A stretch of 64,000 nucleotides of DNA from JBAXBF01 sp034429745. Lineage in GTDB: Bacteria > Chloroflexota > Anaerolineae > Anaerolineales > DRKV01. The stretch lies in contig DAOUFY010000090.1 of NCBI GenBank assembly GCA_034429745.1, positions 8,782 to 72,781 of the forward strand, in the 5' to 3' direction. Within the stretch, counting starts at the first letter, position 1. Each line of letters begins with the position of its first letter. Shown here in pieces: positions 42,725 to 51,486 of the stretch. The position numbers were made by a program, and so were the translations under genes. The notes under the pieces were generated by a model. The model searched no databases, was not told the origin of the DNA, and was given only the letters and a program-made list of their open reading frames with translations.

Positions 42725-44791
42725 ATGCGTTTGCGGCAGTGGATCGCAGTAAACAGCCTGAATTGCTTTGTCGGCGTGCTTGTCTTATCAGCATGTGCGC
42801 CGCAGAAAAACGCGTTCCTGAATTTGACAAATCCGGCTACATCGGAAACTAAAGATGTGTATTTTAAAGAAATTGAATGCAGCACGTTAAGCACATCATT
42901 ACCGGTGGATGAAGGGACACGCTGCGGCTATCTCACTGTACCCCAGGAGCATGGAAAAAAAAGCAGCAGCACAAAAAAGCTGCGGTTGGCAGTTGTCATC
43001 TACAAAAGCAAAGTTGAACCTGCCCAACCAGACCCTTTATTTATTGCTCAAGGGGGTCCAGGAGGTTCAACGATTGATACATACGCTCCCATATTAATGG
43101 AAAGCTCCATTCGCAATGGGCGAGATATTGTTTTGTTCGATCAACGCGGTACTATGCATTCCGACCCCCAATTAACTTGCCCAGAGTTCTCGCTTGAATC
43201 GCTCACTGCTCTCCAAACCAATCAAACAAAAGAAAAGAGACAGCAGCTCTCCCTTGAAGCAGCAAAAGCTTGCTACGATCGGCTTGTTGCTCAAGGAATT
43301 GATCTTTCGGCGTTTAATAGCCGTGAAAATGCAGCTGATATAGAGGCGTTGAGGCAGGCCTTAGGTTATCAACGCATTAATTTGTATGGGGTGTCATATG
43401 GCACGTTATTGGCTTTGCATACTATGCGGTACTTTCCTTCAAGTTTGCGCAGTGTTGTGTTGGACGCAGTAGCTCCACTCCAAACCAATTATATTGCCGA
43501 ATCGCCGCGTTCTGCGCATAATGCCTTTGAAAAGTTGTTCAAGTCATGTCAAGCGGATGAGGCATGCCGTCAAGCATACCCAGATTTAAAGCAGGTGTAT
43601 TTAAATACAGTAACATACTTAAATGAGCTGCCGATTACCATTCAGCTAACTCATCCTAAGACACAGCAGAAAATTCAGGTGCTGCTCGATGGAGATACTT
43701 TTCAGAATACTTTGTTTCGTTTGTTGTATATTTCGCCTTTTTTGCCTGCTTTGCCAAAACTGATTCAAGATGTAGCAGACGGCAATTATGATTTGCTTTC
43801 ACTGTTTCTTTCTTTGCTGGTGTTTGATGATTCTACGAGTTTAGGGATGTTTTTCTCGGTGGTGTGCACAGAATATGATCAATTCACCCCTTCAGATTCA
43901 GCGACGCCGCAATCTCCCATTGCCCTGCAAAAGTATTGGGAAACGGAAAACATAGAGAAGGTATGTGGATTATGGAAAGTAAAGCAAACTGTTACAAACC
44001 ATACACCAGTAAAGAGTGATATTCCCACCTTAGTCCTTTCAGGAGCTTTTGATCCTATTACGCCTGAAACTTTCGCACTCATGACAGCTAAAACTCTAAG
44101 CCGCAGCTATAGCTTTACATTTCCCAACGTTGGACATGGAGTAATGTTCACTGGGGAATGCCAAGATCAGATCCTCGAAGAATTTTTGCAAAATCCACTA
44201 AAACCACCTCAGGCAAGCTGTTTGAGCTCTTTAAACCCGCCCCAGTTCTATACCTCCGCAACGGTCATCCATTTGCCGGTTTTCATTCGGCTGCTTAATT
44301 TGCAAGCCGCAGCATGGCTGCAAGTGATTTTTTATTGGATATGTTTATTGGTGATGCTATCTGCAGCCGGTATTCTTCTTTCACCACGTTTAGCACAGCT
44401 GTGGAATAATGAGATAGTGTTACACGTCTCATGGGCATCTTTCAAATCGCTCATTAAAGACAGTTTGCTTGCCGCAAAAGTTTTAGCTGCGCTTAATAGT
44501 GCTGCTGTTTTGTTGTTCACTATCTTATTTGTGATCATTGTTAGTTATTTATTTTCCACCAACGACATTCGACTGTACTTCGGTTTACCGGTTCAATATA
44601 AACCGTTGTTTGTTATTCCTTTGCTTAATCTAGTAATAACTTTCTTTATGGGATTCCTTGTCCTGAGAGCTTGGCTGCTTTCTAAGTGGAATCGGCTTTG
44701 GCGGATATATTACACTGTGATGACTTTGGCGGCTGTTTTTCTCATTTCCATTTGGCATGTCTGGGGTATATTGGGCGCATGGATCAATTAA
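42725..44791 (+). CDS. Alpha/beta hydrolase (TAP-like peptidase) lipoprotein with C-terminal membrane domain
   Basis: The protein has 688 residues. A lipobox LVLSAC ends the signal peptide. The alpha/beta-hydrolase part has the oxyanion sequence QGGPGGST, the nucleophile elbow GVSYG, the acid in SGAFDPITPETFAL and the His in NVGHGVMF, as in the tripeptidyl/prolyl aminopeptidase group with TAP-like C-terminus. The last 170 residues add four membrane segments (for example VIFYWICLLVMLSAAGILL), not usual for the family. It probably cleaves N-terminal residues from peptides outside the cell. It starts 11 bases after the NBR1-Ig lipoprotein and overlaps the next gene. Confidence 0.8.
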   Translation: MRLRQWIAVNSLNCFVGVLVLSACAPQKNAFLNLTNPATSETKDVYFKEIECSTLSTSLPVDEGTRCGYLTVPQEHGKKSSSTKKLRLAVVIYKSKVEPAQPDPLFIAQGGPGGSTIDTYAPILMESSIRNGRDIVLFDQRGTMHSDPQLTCPEFSLESLTALQTNQTKEKRQQLSLEAAKACYDRLVAQGIDLSAFNSRENAADIEALRQALGYQRINLYGVSYGTLLALHTMRYFPSSLRSVVLDAVAPLQTNYIAESPRSAHNAFEKLFKSCQADEACRQAYPDLKQVYLNTVTYLNELPITIQLTHPKTQQKIQVLLDGDTFQNTLFRLLYISPFLPALPKLIQDVADGNYDLLSLFLSLLVFDDSTSLGMFFSVVCTEYDQFTPSDSATPQSPIALQKYWETENIEKVCGLWKVKQTVTNHTPVKSDIPTLVLSGAFDPITPETFALMTAKTLSRSYSFTFPNVGHGVMFTGECQDQILEEFLQNPLKPPQASCLSSLNPPQFYTSATVIHLPVFIRLLNLQAAAWLQVIFYWICLLVMLSAAGILLSPRLAQLWNNEIVLHVSWASFKSLIKDSLLAAKVLAALNSAAVLLFTILFVIIVSYLFSTNDIRLYFGLPVQYKPLFVIPLLNLVITFFMGFLVLRAWLLSKWNRLWRIYYTVMTLAAVFLISIWHVWGILGAWIN

Positions 44792-45630
44792 GGAAAGATT
44801 TTGTCTTTAACCCGAGCAATCTGCAGAATTATGTTGACTGCCCGTATCGGTTTTATCTTAAGCACGTGCTTAACCTTGCTTGGCCGGCACCCTTGACTGA
44901 TGATTATCTTCTGTTAGAAAAAACCTTAAAGCACGGACAGGCTCTTCATCAGTTGATATTTCAGCAGAGTATAGGTATGCCAATTGAGTGGTTGTATGTG
45001 TGCGCTGAACAAGAAGGCGTTACAGAATGGTGGAAAAATTTTCACGATTTTGGAATGAAAGCCGTCGAAAAGGAAGCTCAAGGGTTTGAAGATATTCATT
45101 ATTATTATGAAATTCCTCTCCAAGTTGAACTGAACGGATTTCGCTTAAGCGGTGTATTGGACTTGCTGCTTGTTGGTATGGGGGAGAAAGCATGCATATT
45201 TGATTGGAAAAGCGGCGGCAAAACAGCGTATCCTAAGCTAAGAGAGCAGTTAGCCGCACGTATCCAAACCCAATGCTATCCTCTGTTAGTGTATTTAGCA
45301 CGGCATTTACCGCTGGATTCTCATAAAATCGAAACAGTCGGCATGATATATTGGTTTGCCGGAAACCCGCAGCTGCCAATTGAATTTAAGTATGATAAAA
45401 AAGAGTTGGAAGCATTACAGGATAAATTCTCTTGCCTGCTTCAGCAAATTTCACAGGATGTAGATTTCGAGAAAACTGCACAGACTCGACATTGCATTAC
45501 ATGCAGCTATCGGACGTATTGTGAAAGAATAGATCTAGCGGTTGCAGAAGAAGATCGTGATCTTGATGAAGCTGTTATTGAGAGCCTAGAGGATGATTAT
45601 AATAAGAGTGGGGATATATTAGAACAATAG
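44779..45630 (+). CDS. Cas4/AddB-like PD-(D/E)XK nuclease with four-Cys cluster
   Basis: The protein has 283 residues from ATG 44779, overlapping the previous gene by 13 bases; the longer frame from 44686 lies inside that gene. NLQNYVDCPYRFYL gives the first Cys, and CITCSYRTYC near the end gives three more: the spacing of the 4Fe-4S site in Cas4 and AddB C-terminal domains. Catalytic residues are the Asp of LSGVLDLLL, FDWKSGG (D-x-K), and the QxxxY motif in QTQCYPLLVYL. It should cut or resect DNA as a stand-alone enzyme. No CRISPR or recBCD/addAB genes are near. Confidence 0.8.
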   Translation: MDQLRKDFVFNPSNLQNYVDCPYRFYLKHVLNLAWPAPLTDDYLLLEKTLKHGQALHQLIFQQSIGMPIEWLYVCAEQEGVTEWWKNFHDFGMKAVEKEAQGFEDIHYYYEIPLQVELNGFRLSGVLDLLLVGMGEKACIFDWKSGGKTAYPKLREQLAARIQTQCYPLLVYLARHLPLDSHKIETVGMIYWFAGNPQLPIEFKYDKKELEALQDKFSCLLQQISQDVDFEKTAQTRHCITCSYRTYCERIDLAVAEEDRDLDEAVIESLEDDYNKSGDILEQ

Positions 45631-45720
45631 TTCGGTTGTAGAAGAATAGAGAGTATGATGTTCTGTTTTAAGATAGGGAGTACTATAAATTTAGCTCAAC
45701 AAATTTAAGGAGGTGAAACT

Positions 45721-46119
45721 ATGGCAATGTTGACATGGAATGATTCATTTTCTGTTCAAGTAGAAGAGTTGGATAACCAACACAAACGCTTAATTAACTT
45801 AATCAACCAGCTTCATGATGCGATGATCGAAGGCAAGGGACGCAGCATATTAGCTCCAATTCTAGATGAATTGGTTGATTATACCCAAACTCATTTTACT
45901 GCCGAAGAAGTAATGATGAAGAAATGTGATTTTCCGGGTTTAGCGGAACATAAAAAAGCGCATGAAGAGCTTACCCAACAAGTTAAGGATTTTCAGGAAC
46001 GCTACAGCAGAGGGCAGATATCTATTACTGTAGAGTTATTGAATTTTCTGCATGATTGGCTTGTAAACCATGTTCTTTCGATGGATAAACGTTACGCGCC
46101 TTATCTGGCGAAATCCTAA
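45721..46119 (+). CDS. Bacteriohemerythrin
   Basis: The protein has 132 residues. All seven di-iron ligands are in place: H21 (DNQH), H58 and E62 (HFTAEE), H77 and H81 (EHKKAH), H117 and D122 (NHVLSMD). It binds oxygen reversibly and may deliver it, sense it or remove it in an otherwise low-oxygen cell. It is a single-gene unit with a strong AAGGAGGTG ribosome site and a possible TATAAA -10 box near 45684. Confidence 0.93.
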   Translation: MAMLTWNDSFSVQVEELDNQHKRLINLINQLHDAMIEGKGRSILAPILDELVDYTQTHFTAEEVMMKKCDFPGLAEHKKAHEELTQQVKDFQERYSRGQISITVELLNFLHDWLVNHVLSMDKRYAPYLAKS

Positions 46120-46195
46120 ATATTGCAAAGTATGTTGGTGTGCGAGCCAGTGAGTATAATAGAGCAATAAACATAAACAAGTAAGGAGAATTCTT

Positions 46196-46753
46196 ATGCC
46201 TCAAACACGTGAAACCTACAAAGTTGAAATCAGCGGAGTTGTTCGCCATCTTCCCCTGTTTGAAGTAGCAGCGGGGTTGAGAATAGCCGTATTAAATATC
46301 TTAGGTGATACAGAATTAGTTCGAGCTGCCTCAAAAGCTTTAGCGAAAAAACTAGCTGAGTTGGAGTATGACACGTTGGTTACGGCCGAAGCAAAGAGCA
46401 TTCCCCTCATTCATGTGCTTTCGGAAGAAACCCAAAAACCGTATGTAGTTCTGCGAAAGAGCTATAAACCGTATATGGGAGAAAGTCTATCGGCAGAGAC
46501 TCTCTCTATTACTACAGGCAAACCGCAAAAGTTGTACCTTGATGAGAAGGATCGGCCATTGTTGGAGGGTAAAAGGGTGATTTTAGTGGATGACGTAATC
46601 AGTACAGGCTCTACATTGGATGGCATGAAGAAAGTGGTGGAAAATGCCGGCGGGATTATAACTGCAAAGGCAGCAATTTTCACGGAAGGTGATGATCCCC
46701 AAGAGTGGAAGGAGGTAATTGCTTTAGGCAACTTGCCGCTTTTTCGTTCATAA
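46196..46753 (+). CDS. Purine-type phosphoribosyltransferase (Apt/Xpt-like)
   Basis: The protein has 185 residues. The PRPP-binding motif VILVDDVISTGSTLDGM lies near residue 125, and the flanking fold (TLVTAEAKSIPLIHVLSEE, KPYVVLRKSYK) fits adenine/xanthine phosphoribosyltransferases. It is longer at the C-terminus than Apt proper, so adenine specificity is only likely. The ribosome site is AAGGAG. A TATAAT box at 46155-46160 lies 36 bases upstream. It salvages a free base with PRPP to make the nucleotide. Confidence 0.83.
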   Translation: MPQTRETYKVEISGVVRHLPLFEVAAGLRIAVLNILGDTELVRAASKALAKKLAELEYDTLVTAEAKSIPLIHVLSEETQKPYVVLRKSYKPYMGESLSAETLSITTGKPQKLYLDEKDRPLLEGKRVILVDDVISTGSTLDGMKKVVENAGGIITAKAAIFTEGDDPQEWKEVIALGNLPLFRS

Positions 46754-46794
46754 AGGCGATTAACACTAATTTTAGAGAGTTATCAATACTGATT

Positions 46795-46822
46795 ATGACA
46801 AATATTATAATAATGGTATAAT
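46795..46822 (+). promoter_or_regulatory. Sigma-70 type promoter of the chemoreceptor gene
   Basis: ATGACA (46795-46800, one base from TTGACA), 16 bases, then TATAAT (46817-46822), 66 bases before the gene. The surrounding DNA is very AT-rich, so alternative -10 boxes exist. Confidence 0.6.
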
Positions 46823-46887
46823 AAATTATTATAAAATCCTTTGCACTTCTTCCTCAGAGCAATGACTATTTATTAAGGAGTGATAGC

Positions 46888-49002
46888 ATGAAAATAAAAG
46901 CCTTTTTTGAACGCAGCATAATCTATAAAATTGGGGCAATCTTAGCGGTTTTTGAATTACTGCTTGTGGGATCAGTATTGGTAGTCATTAGCATGCTGAA
47001 ACAGCTTGAAGCTGATACGTTAGTTGTTAATGTGGCAGGGCGGCAGCGCATGCTATCGCAAAGGATGACAAAAAATGCATTAATTATTGCCAGAACCCAG
47101 AATGATCAAGCACGCACAGCATTGCAAAACGACAAAAAGCTGTTTGAACGATCATTAAATGGGCTGCTTCAGGGCGATATGGAGATGAAGCTGCCAGCAG
47201 CTTCATCTCTAATGCAGGCGAAAGTCAATGGACTGATAAGTGCTTATCAGCCCTTGAAGCAAGCATTTGACTCAGTATTGACTTATCCGCCCCATAATAC
47301 GGAATTTGTAAGTGCAATGGAAGCCATTCTAGAAAACAATGAGGTTGTCTTAAAAAAAGCGGATGAGGTAACTGCTGCTTTTCAGAATGAATCCGAAGCA
47401 AAAAGCCGGCAGTTGTTATGGGTGCTATATGGAGTTGGATTTATAGGGTTGATTATCTTTGTTGTTTCGCTCTTTCTGATCAAGCGTACATTAGAACCTT
47501 TAAAAGCGGTTGTAGATGCAGCACATGGCATAGCATATGATGATCTAGCGTCTATGGCACAAGTGGCTCAAGCTATATCGGAGGGCGATTTACGCCATCA
47601 GGTTGTAATAAAAGTACAGCCCATCTCCATTGACTCTAAGGATGAAATAGGAAGGTTAGCTGAAGCATTCAATCAAATGATTGATAGTCTTTGGAGAGTT
47701 GGAAAAGCCTTTGGGGATATGAACGAGAAATGGAAAGGAATGCTGCAACAAATTGCCCATGATGTTGCCCAATTGAATGAAGCTTCTCGCAACATGAGTG
47801 AGGCTGCTGGGCAGTCGAAGGAAGCAACTCAACAAATTAGTATAACGATCATGGAAATTTCAAAAGGCATTCTTCAGCAAACAGAAGCTGTTACACGCAC
47901 AAGCGAAGCAATGCAGCAATTAGAAAGTGCCATAGAAGAGGTAGAAATGGGAGCTCGCAACCAGAGTGAAACAGTACTCAGTTCTCGCCCAATGATGGAA
48001 GAGCTGATGCAAACTTCTTCTGATATTCAGAATGGTGTCAATGAGCAAGCCCAAAGCCTCGATCATGCGGTTAAGGTAAGCCAGAATGTTTCTTCTGTCA
48101 TCCATGAAACTATCTCATATTCTGAACAGGTTACCGAGAAATCGCAGGAGTCGGCTCAAGCAGCTGTTCAGGGTGCGCGAATGGCAAGCGACATTTCGCA
48201 GGGAGTGATGCAGGTGAAAAATGCAGCTGAAGCCTTAGCGCAGCGCATTCATGATTTAAGCGATAATGTGAGCAAAATTAATGTGGTGATTGATACGATT
48301 GAAGACGTAGCTAATCAGACTAATTTGCTGGCATTAAATGCGGCGATTGAAGCAGCTAGAGCAGGAACGTATGGGCGCGGCTTTGCTGTTGTAGCTGATG
48401 AAGTACGCAAGCTGGCGGAACGAACGAGCTCGGCAACACAGGAAGTTGGAGAAATGATCCGCAACATACAAATACGCTCAGGCGAGGCAGTTGCCACAAT
48501 GAATAGGGCAGCCAAGGAAGTTCAGGAAGTGGTGGATTTAACCTTTCAAGCTAAACAGCAGTTTGAGGGAATTGCCAGCACCACTCAAACTTCAGCTGAA
48601 ACGGTTCAGACAATTCGCACCTCGTTAAAATTGGTGTTGGACGCACAAAACCAATTAGAACAAGCGATCCAACAGGCGATGGGAGTAGCTGAAAGAAATC
48701 GTCATGTAGCCGAACAGATGAGCATAAATGCTGTTCAATTGATGGAAAAAAGCCAGCAGGTAGGAGCAATAAGCCAAGAAAACTTAAACATAACTCAGGA
48801 GATGACGAATAATGCTCACCAAGTAAGTGAGATGATAGAACAGGTGGCAAGTGTAAGTGAACAAACAAGTGCGGCGGCAGAAGAAGTCTCTGCTTCCGCA
48901 AGTGAAGTAAGTGGTCAGGCAAACCAAGTTTCCCAGGCAGCAGAAAGCTTGCGATTCTTAGCGGAATCGCTGCAGCAGTTATTCCAAGGGTTTAAAGTGT
49001 GA
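46888..49002 (+). CDS. Methyl-accepting chemotaxis protein with PilJ/NarX-like sensor
   Basis: The protein has 704 residues. It has a membrane segment at about 13-35, then an extracellular four-helix sensor with NVAGRQRMLSQRMTKNAL, the P-box-like motif of PilJ_N/NIT-type sensors. A second membrane segment lies at about 173-196, then a HAMP region, then a long signalling coiled coil. The hairpin tip reads VANQTNLLALNAAIEAARAG, which contacts CheA/CheW. PilJ_N domains occur in receptors for type IV pili and nitrate-like ligands; the ligand here is not known. Taken with the flagellar genes, it suggests swimming chemotaxis. Confidence 0.9.
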   Translation: MKIKAFFERSIIYKIGAILAVFELLLVGSVLVVISMLKQLEADTLVVNVAGRQRMLSQRMTKNALIIARTQNDQARTALQNDKKLFERSLNGLLQGDMEMKLPAASSLMQAKVNGLISAYQPLKQAFDSVLTYPPHNTEFVSAMEAILENNEVVLKKADEVTAAFQNESEAKSRQLLWVLYGVGFIGLIIFVVSLFLIKRTLEPLKAVVDAAHGIAYDDLASMAQVAQAISEGDLRHQVVIKVQPISIDSKDEIGRLAEAFNQMIDSLWRVGKAFGDMNEKWKGMLQQIAHDVAQLNEASRNMSEAAGQSKEATQQISITIMEISKGILQQTEAVTRTSEAMQQLESAIEEVEMGARNQSETVLSSRPMMEELMQTSSDIQNGVNEQAQSLDHAVKVSQNVSSVIHETISYSEQVTEKSQESAQAAVQGARMASDISQGVMQVKNAAEALAQRIHDLSDNVSKINVVIDTIEDVANQTNLLALNAAIEAARAGTYGRGFAVVADEVRKLAERTSSATQEVGEMIRNIQIRSGEAVATMNRAAKEVQEVVDLTFQAKQQFEGIASTTQTSAETVQTIRTSLKLVLDAQNQLEQAIQQAMGVAERNRHVAEQMSINAVQLMEKSQQVGAISQENLNITQEMTNNAHQVSEMIEQVASVSEQTSAAAEEVSASASEVSGQANQVSQAAESLRFLAESLQQLFQGFKV

Positions 49003-49025
49003 ATAGTTCAAGTTACTTATGGGGT

Positions 49026-51455
49026 TTATCCGGCAGAAATTGGCGGAAAGAAAACTTGAAATGTTGTACCTTGAGCTGGGTGACTGGTGAAAGTAATATC
49101 TCCGTTATGACTCTTTATGATGCCCTTTATAATGGCTAATCCTAGCCCTGTGCCAACACCGACGGGTTTTGTGGTAAAGAAGGGGTCAAAAATTTTGCTC
49201 TGCAGTTCATAGGGTATGCCTTTGCCACTGTCGGCGACTTCCAGGCAAACCATTTCTATGACCTGGGATTCTTCTCCTGAAACAGTAAGCAATTTGTGAG
49301 GGGCAGTATAGGTGCGGATGTGAATTGTTCCGTTTTCTTCAATGGCATCGCGCGCGTTGGTCAGCAGATTGAGAATTACTTGTCCAAGTTGTCCCTTATT
49401 TGCTGCAATGGGGGGTAAGTTTTCGCAGAGTTCCGTGAAAAATTCAATATGAGAAAGCTTTTTCAGCTGCGGCTCGAATAGGAGCAAGGTTTCGTGGACC
49501 ACTTCGTTTAAATTGATTGGTTCAAGATGTATGTCATCAACATGAGCATAAATGTTTAACGATTTGACAATATCCACTACCCTCCAGGCGTTTCGCTCAA
49601 GCATTTGAAGGTAGCGCTGTAAGTCCTCGACTTGCACTTCACCTTTGTCTAGGCGGGCTAATAGGCTTTGGCAAACCCCGGTAATGACTTGCATTGGGTT
49701 ATTAATCTCATGGGCTACGCCAGCCGCCATCATGCCAAGAGAAGCCATCTTTTCGGTTTGCATCATGGTTTCTTGGAGACGTTTGCGCTCGGTAATATCG
49801 CGCATAACAAATAAAATGAAATTTTCTTCAATAATCGTGTAAGGAGAGATGGTAGCTTCTAAGAGTATTTCATTGCCGGCTTTGGTATGCATGAGTATTT
49901 CCGGTATGATTACACCTTTGGTTGGCTCAAGTTCTGCTAAATGCTCAATTAAACAATCGGAATGATTGGGGTGAACGAGGGCACAGAGGGTAGTCCCGAT
50001 CAATTCGTTTTTGTTGTACCCTAAAGCAGTACAGGCGGCTGGATTGACTTCATAAATGATACGATGTTGATCTACGACAAAGATCATCTCTGCTGCAGCG
50101 TTGAAGATGGCGCGAAAATGCGCCTCAGAAGCGATGCGCGCTTGTTCGGTTTTTTTACGCTCATTAATGTCTATAGCAACCCCAAGCACACGGAGAGGTT
50201 TTCCCTCAGGATCGCGTTCAACGACTTTACCGCTGCTGAGTATCCATTTCCAAGCGCCGTTTTTAGTGCGTAGGCGATATTCCATTTGGTGAGAGGAGAT
50301 GTTACCAGCGATGTAATCCTGCAGCAGCTGATTAACCTGCGGTTGGTCGTCAGGATGGATGGAATTTTTCATACTAATTATGTCGATCTGCTGGGCTTCG
50401 TCAGGAGAATAGCCTAACATGGCTGCCCAGCGTTGGTCGGTTGTACGCTTACCGCTGGGAATATCCCATGAATAAATACCTATATTGCCTGCATCTAGGG
50501 CTTGTTCCAGCCAGGCTTCTTTTTCACGCAGTTCCTTTTCAATAAGCTTAAGTTGAGTTATATCATTGAATAGGGTAGCAAAATGGCGCGGTGCTGGGCT
50601 GTAAGCCCGTACCAAATAATATTTGCCTAATTCCTTAGAGTAGTTAGCGATTGTAGTGGGTTTGCCACTTAAGGCTACCTGCCCATAAGTCTCAATCCAG
50701 TATGGTTCAAGTTGGGGCAGCACTTCTAAGACTGTCTTACCGATAAGCTGTTCGCGCTTTAAACCAGTTAATTCCTCGAAGGCTGGATTGATTTCGAGAA
50801 AGCGATAGTCGCATGGTTTTCCATTATCATCAAGAATAATCTCATGCAGCGCAAAGCCTTCCTGGATAAATTCAAATAGGTTGCGATAGCGCTGTTCGCT
50901 TTCGCGAATGGCTATATCAGCAGCTTTTTGGCTGGTGATATCTTGGGTGAGCACTAAAACGCGCTCGAATGTTTGCTCATAGCCCGGTAGTACGGTCCAG
51001 TAGAGGTGAATATGGATAATTTCACCTTGCAAGTTATAATTGGTTGTCTCGAAGGAAAAATTTGTTTGACCTTGGGCAATATTCACCAGCTCCTGCTGAA
51101 AGGTTTGCATACCTTCGCGGGTGAGGTATTGAGTGAGATGATCATATAGTTCTTGAGGTGATGAAGCAGAATACATTTTGGCTGCTGCCTGATTGATTTG
51201 TGAGACTTGAACTTTGTTGGCTAACTCAGCAACAGCCTCAGGATGTTCGTTAAAGTAGGCTTCAAAATCTGTTATGCCTTTGAGTTTCAGCTCTTCGATA
51301 GCTTTTTTGACAGCTGAAAAATCCTGTTCCCAAAGACCAACCGGCATGCTGTTAAAGATCAGGCGATAACGTGCTTCATCAGCTTGCAAAGCGGCTATTT
51401 GTATTTTAACTTCTTCGGAAAGCTGATCGTCAAATAATGGAAATTGGTTTTTCAA
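49026..51455 (-). CDS. Multi-PAS sensor histidine kinase
   Basis: The protein has 809 residues with no membrane segment. It has four PAS regions at about 25-150, 185-305, 312-435 and 442-565; the third has the PAC ending VLGVAIDINERKK. A HisKA domain follows with phospho-acceptor His in GVAHEINNPMQVITG, then the ATPase domain with NARDAIEENG, DSGKGIP and GVGTGLGLAIIKG. The start codon is TTG at 51455, six bases after GGGAG. It is tail to tail with the chemoreceptor, and no response regulator is next to it. It probably senses a soluble cue through its PAS domains. Confidence 0.9.
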   Translation of the reverse strand: MKNQFPLFDDQLSEEVKIQIAALQADEARYRLIFNSMPVGLWEQDFSAVKKAIEELKLKGITDFEAYFNEHPEAVAELANKVQVSQINQAAAKMYSASSPQELYDHLTQYLTREGMQTFQQELVNIAQGQTNFSFETTNYNLQGEIIHIHLYWTVLPGYEQTFERVLVLTQDITSQKAADIAIRESEQRYRNLFEFIQEGFALHEIILDDNGKPCDYRFLEINPAFEELTGLKREQLIGKTVLEVLPQLEPYWIETYGQVALSGKPTTIANYSKELGKYYLVRAYSPAPRHFATLFNDITQLKLIEKELREKEAWLEQALDAGNIGIYSWDIPSGKRTTDQRWAAMLGYSPDEAQQIDIISMKNSIHPDDQPQVNQLLQDYIAGNISSHQMEYRLRTKNGAWKWILSSGKVVERDPEGKPLRVLGVAIDINERKKTEQARIASEAHFRAIFNAAAEMIFVVDQHRIIYEVNPAACTALGYNKNELIGTTLCALVHPNHSDCLIEHLAELEPTKGVIIPEILMHTKAGNEILLEATISPYTIIEENFILFVMRDITERKRLQETMMQTEKMASLGMMAAGVAHEINNPMQVITGVCQSLLARLDKGEVQVEDLQRYLQMLERNAWRVVDIVKSLNIYAHVDDIHLEPINLNEVVHETLLLFEPQLKKLSHIEFFTELCENLPPIAANKGQLGQVILNLLTNARDAIEENGTIHIRTYTAPHKLLTVSGEESQVIEMVCLEVADSGKGIPYELQSKIFDPFFTTKPVGVGTGLGLAIIKGIIKSHNGDITFTSHPAQGTTFQVFFPPISAG

Positions 51456-51486
51456 AACATCTCCCTATTGCTTCCCAAACAAGCGT

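Noticed and set aside
44779..45630. Cas4-like gene as sign of a CRISPR-Cas locus
   Set aside because: No repeat array and no other cas genes occur in the window; stand-alone nucleases of this fold are common.
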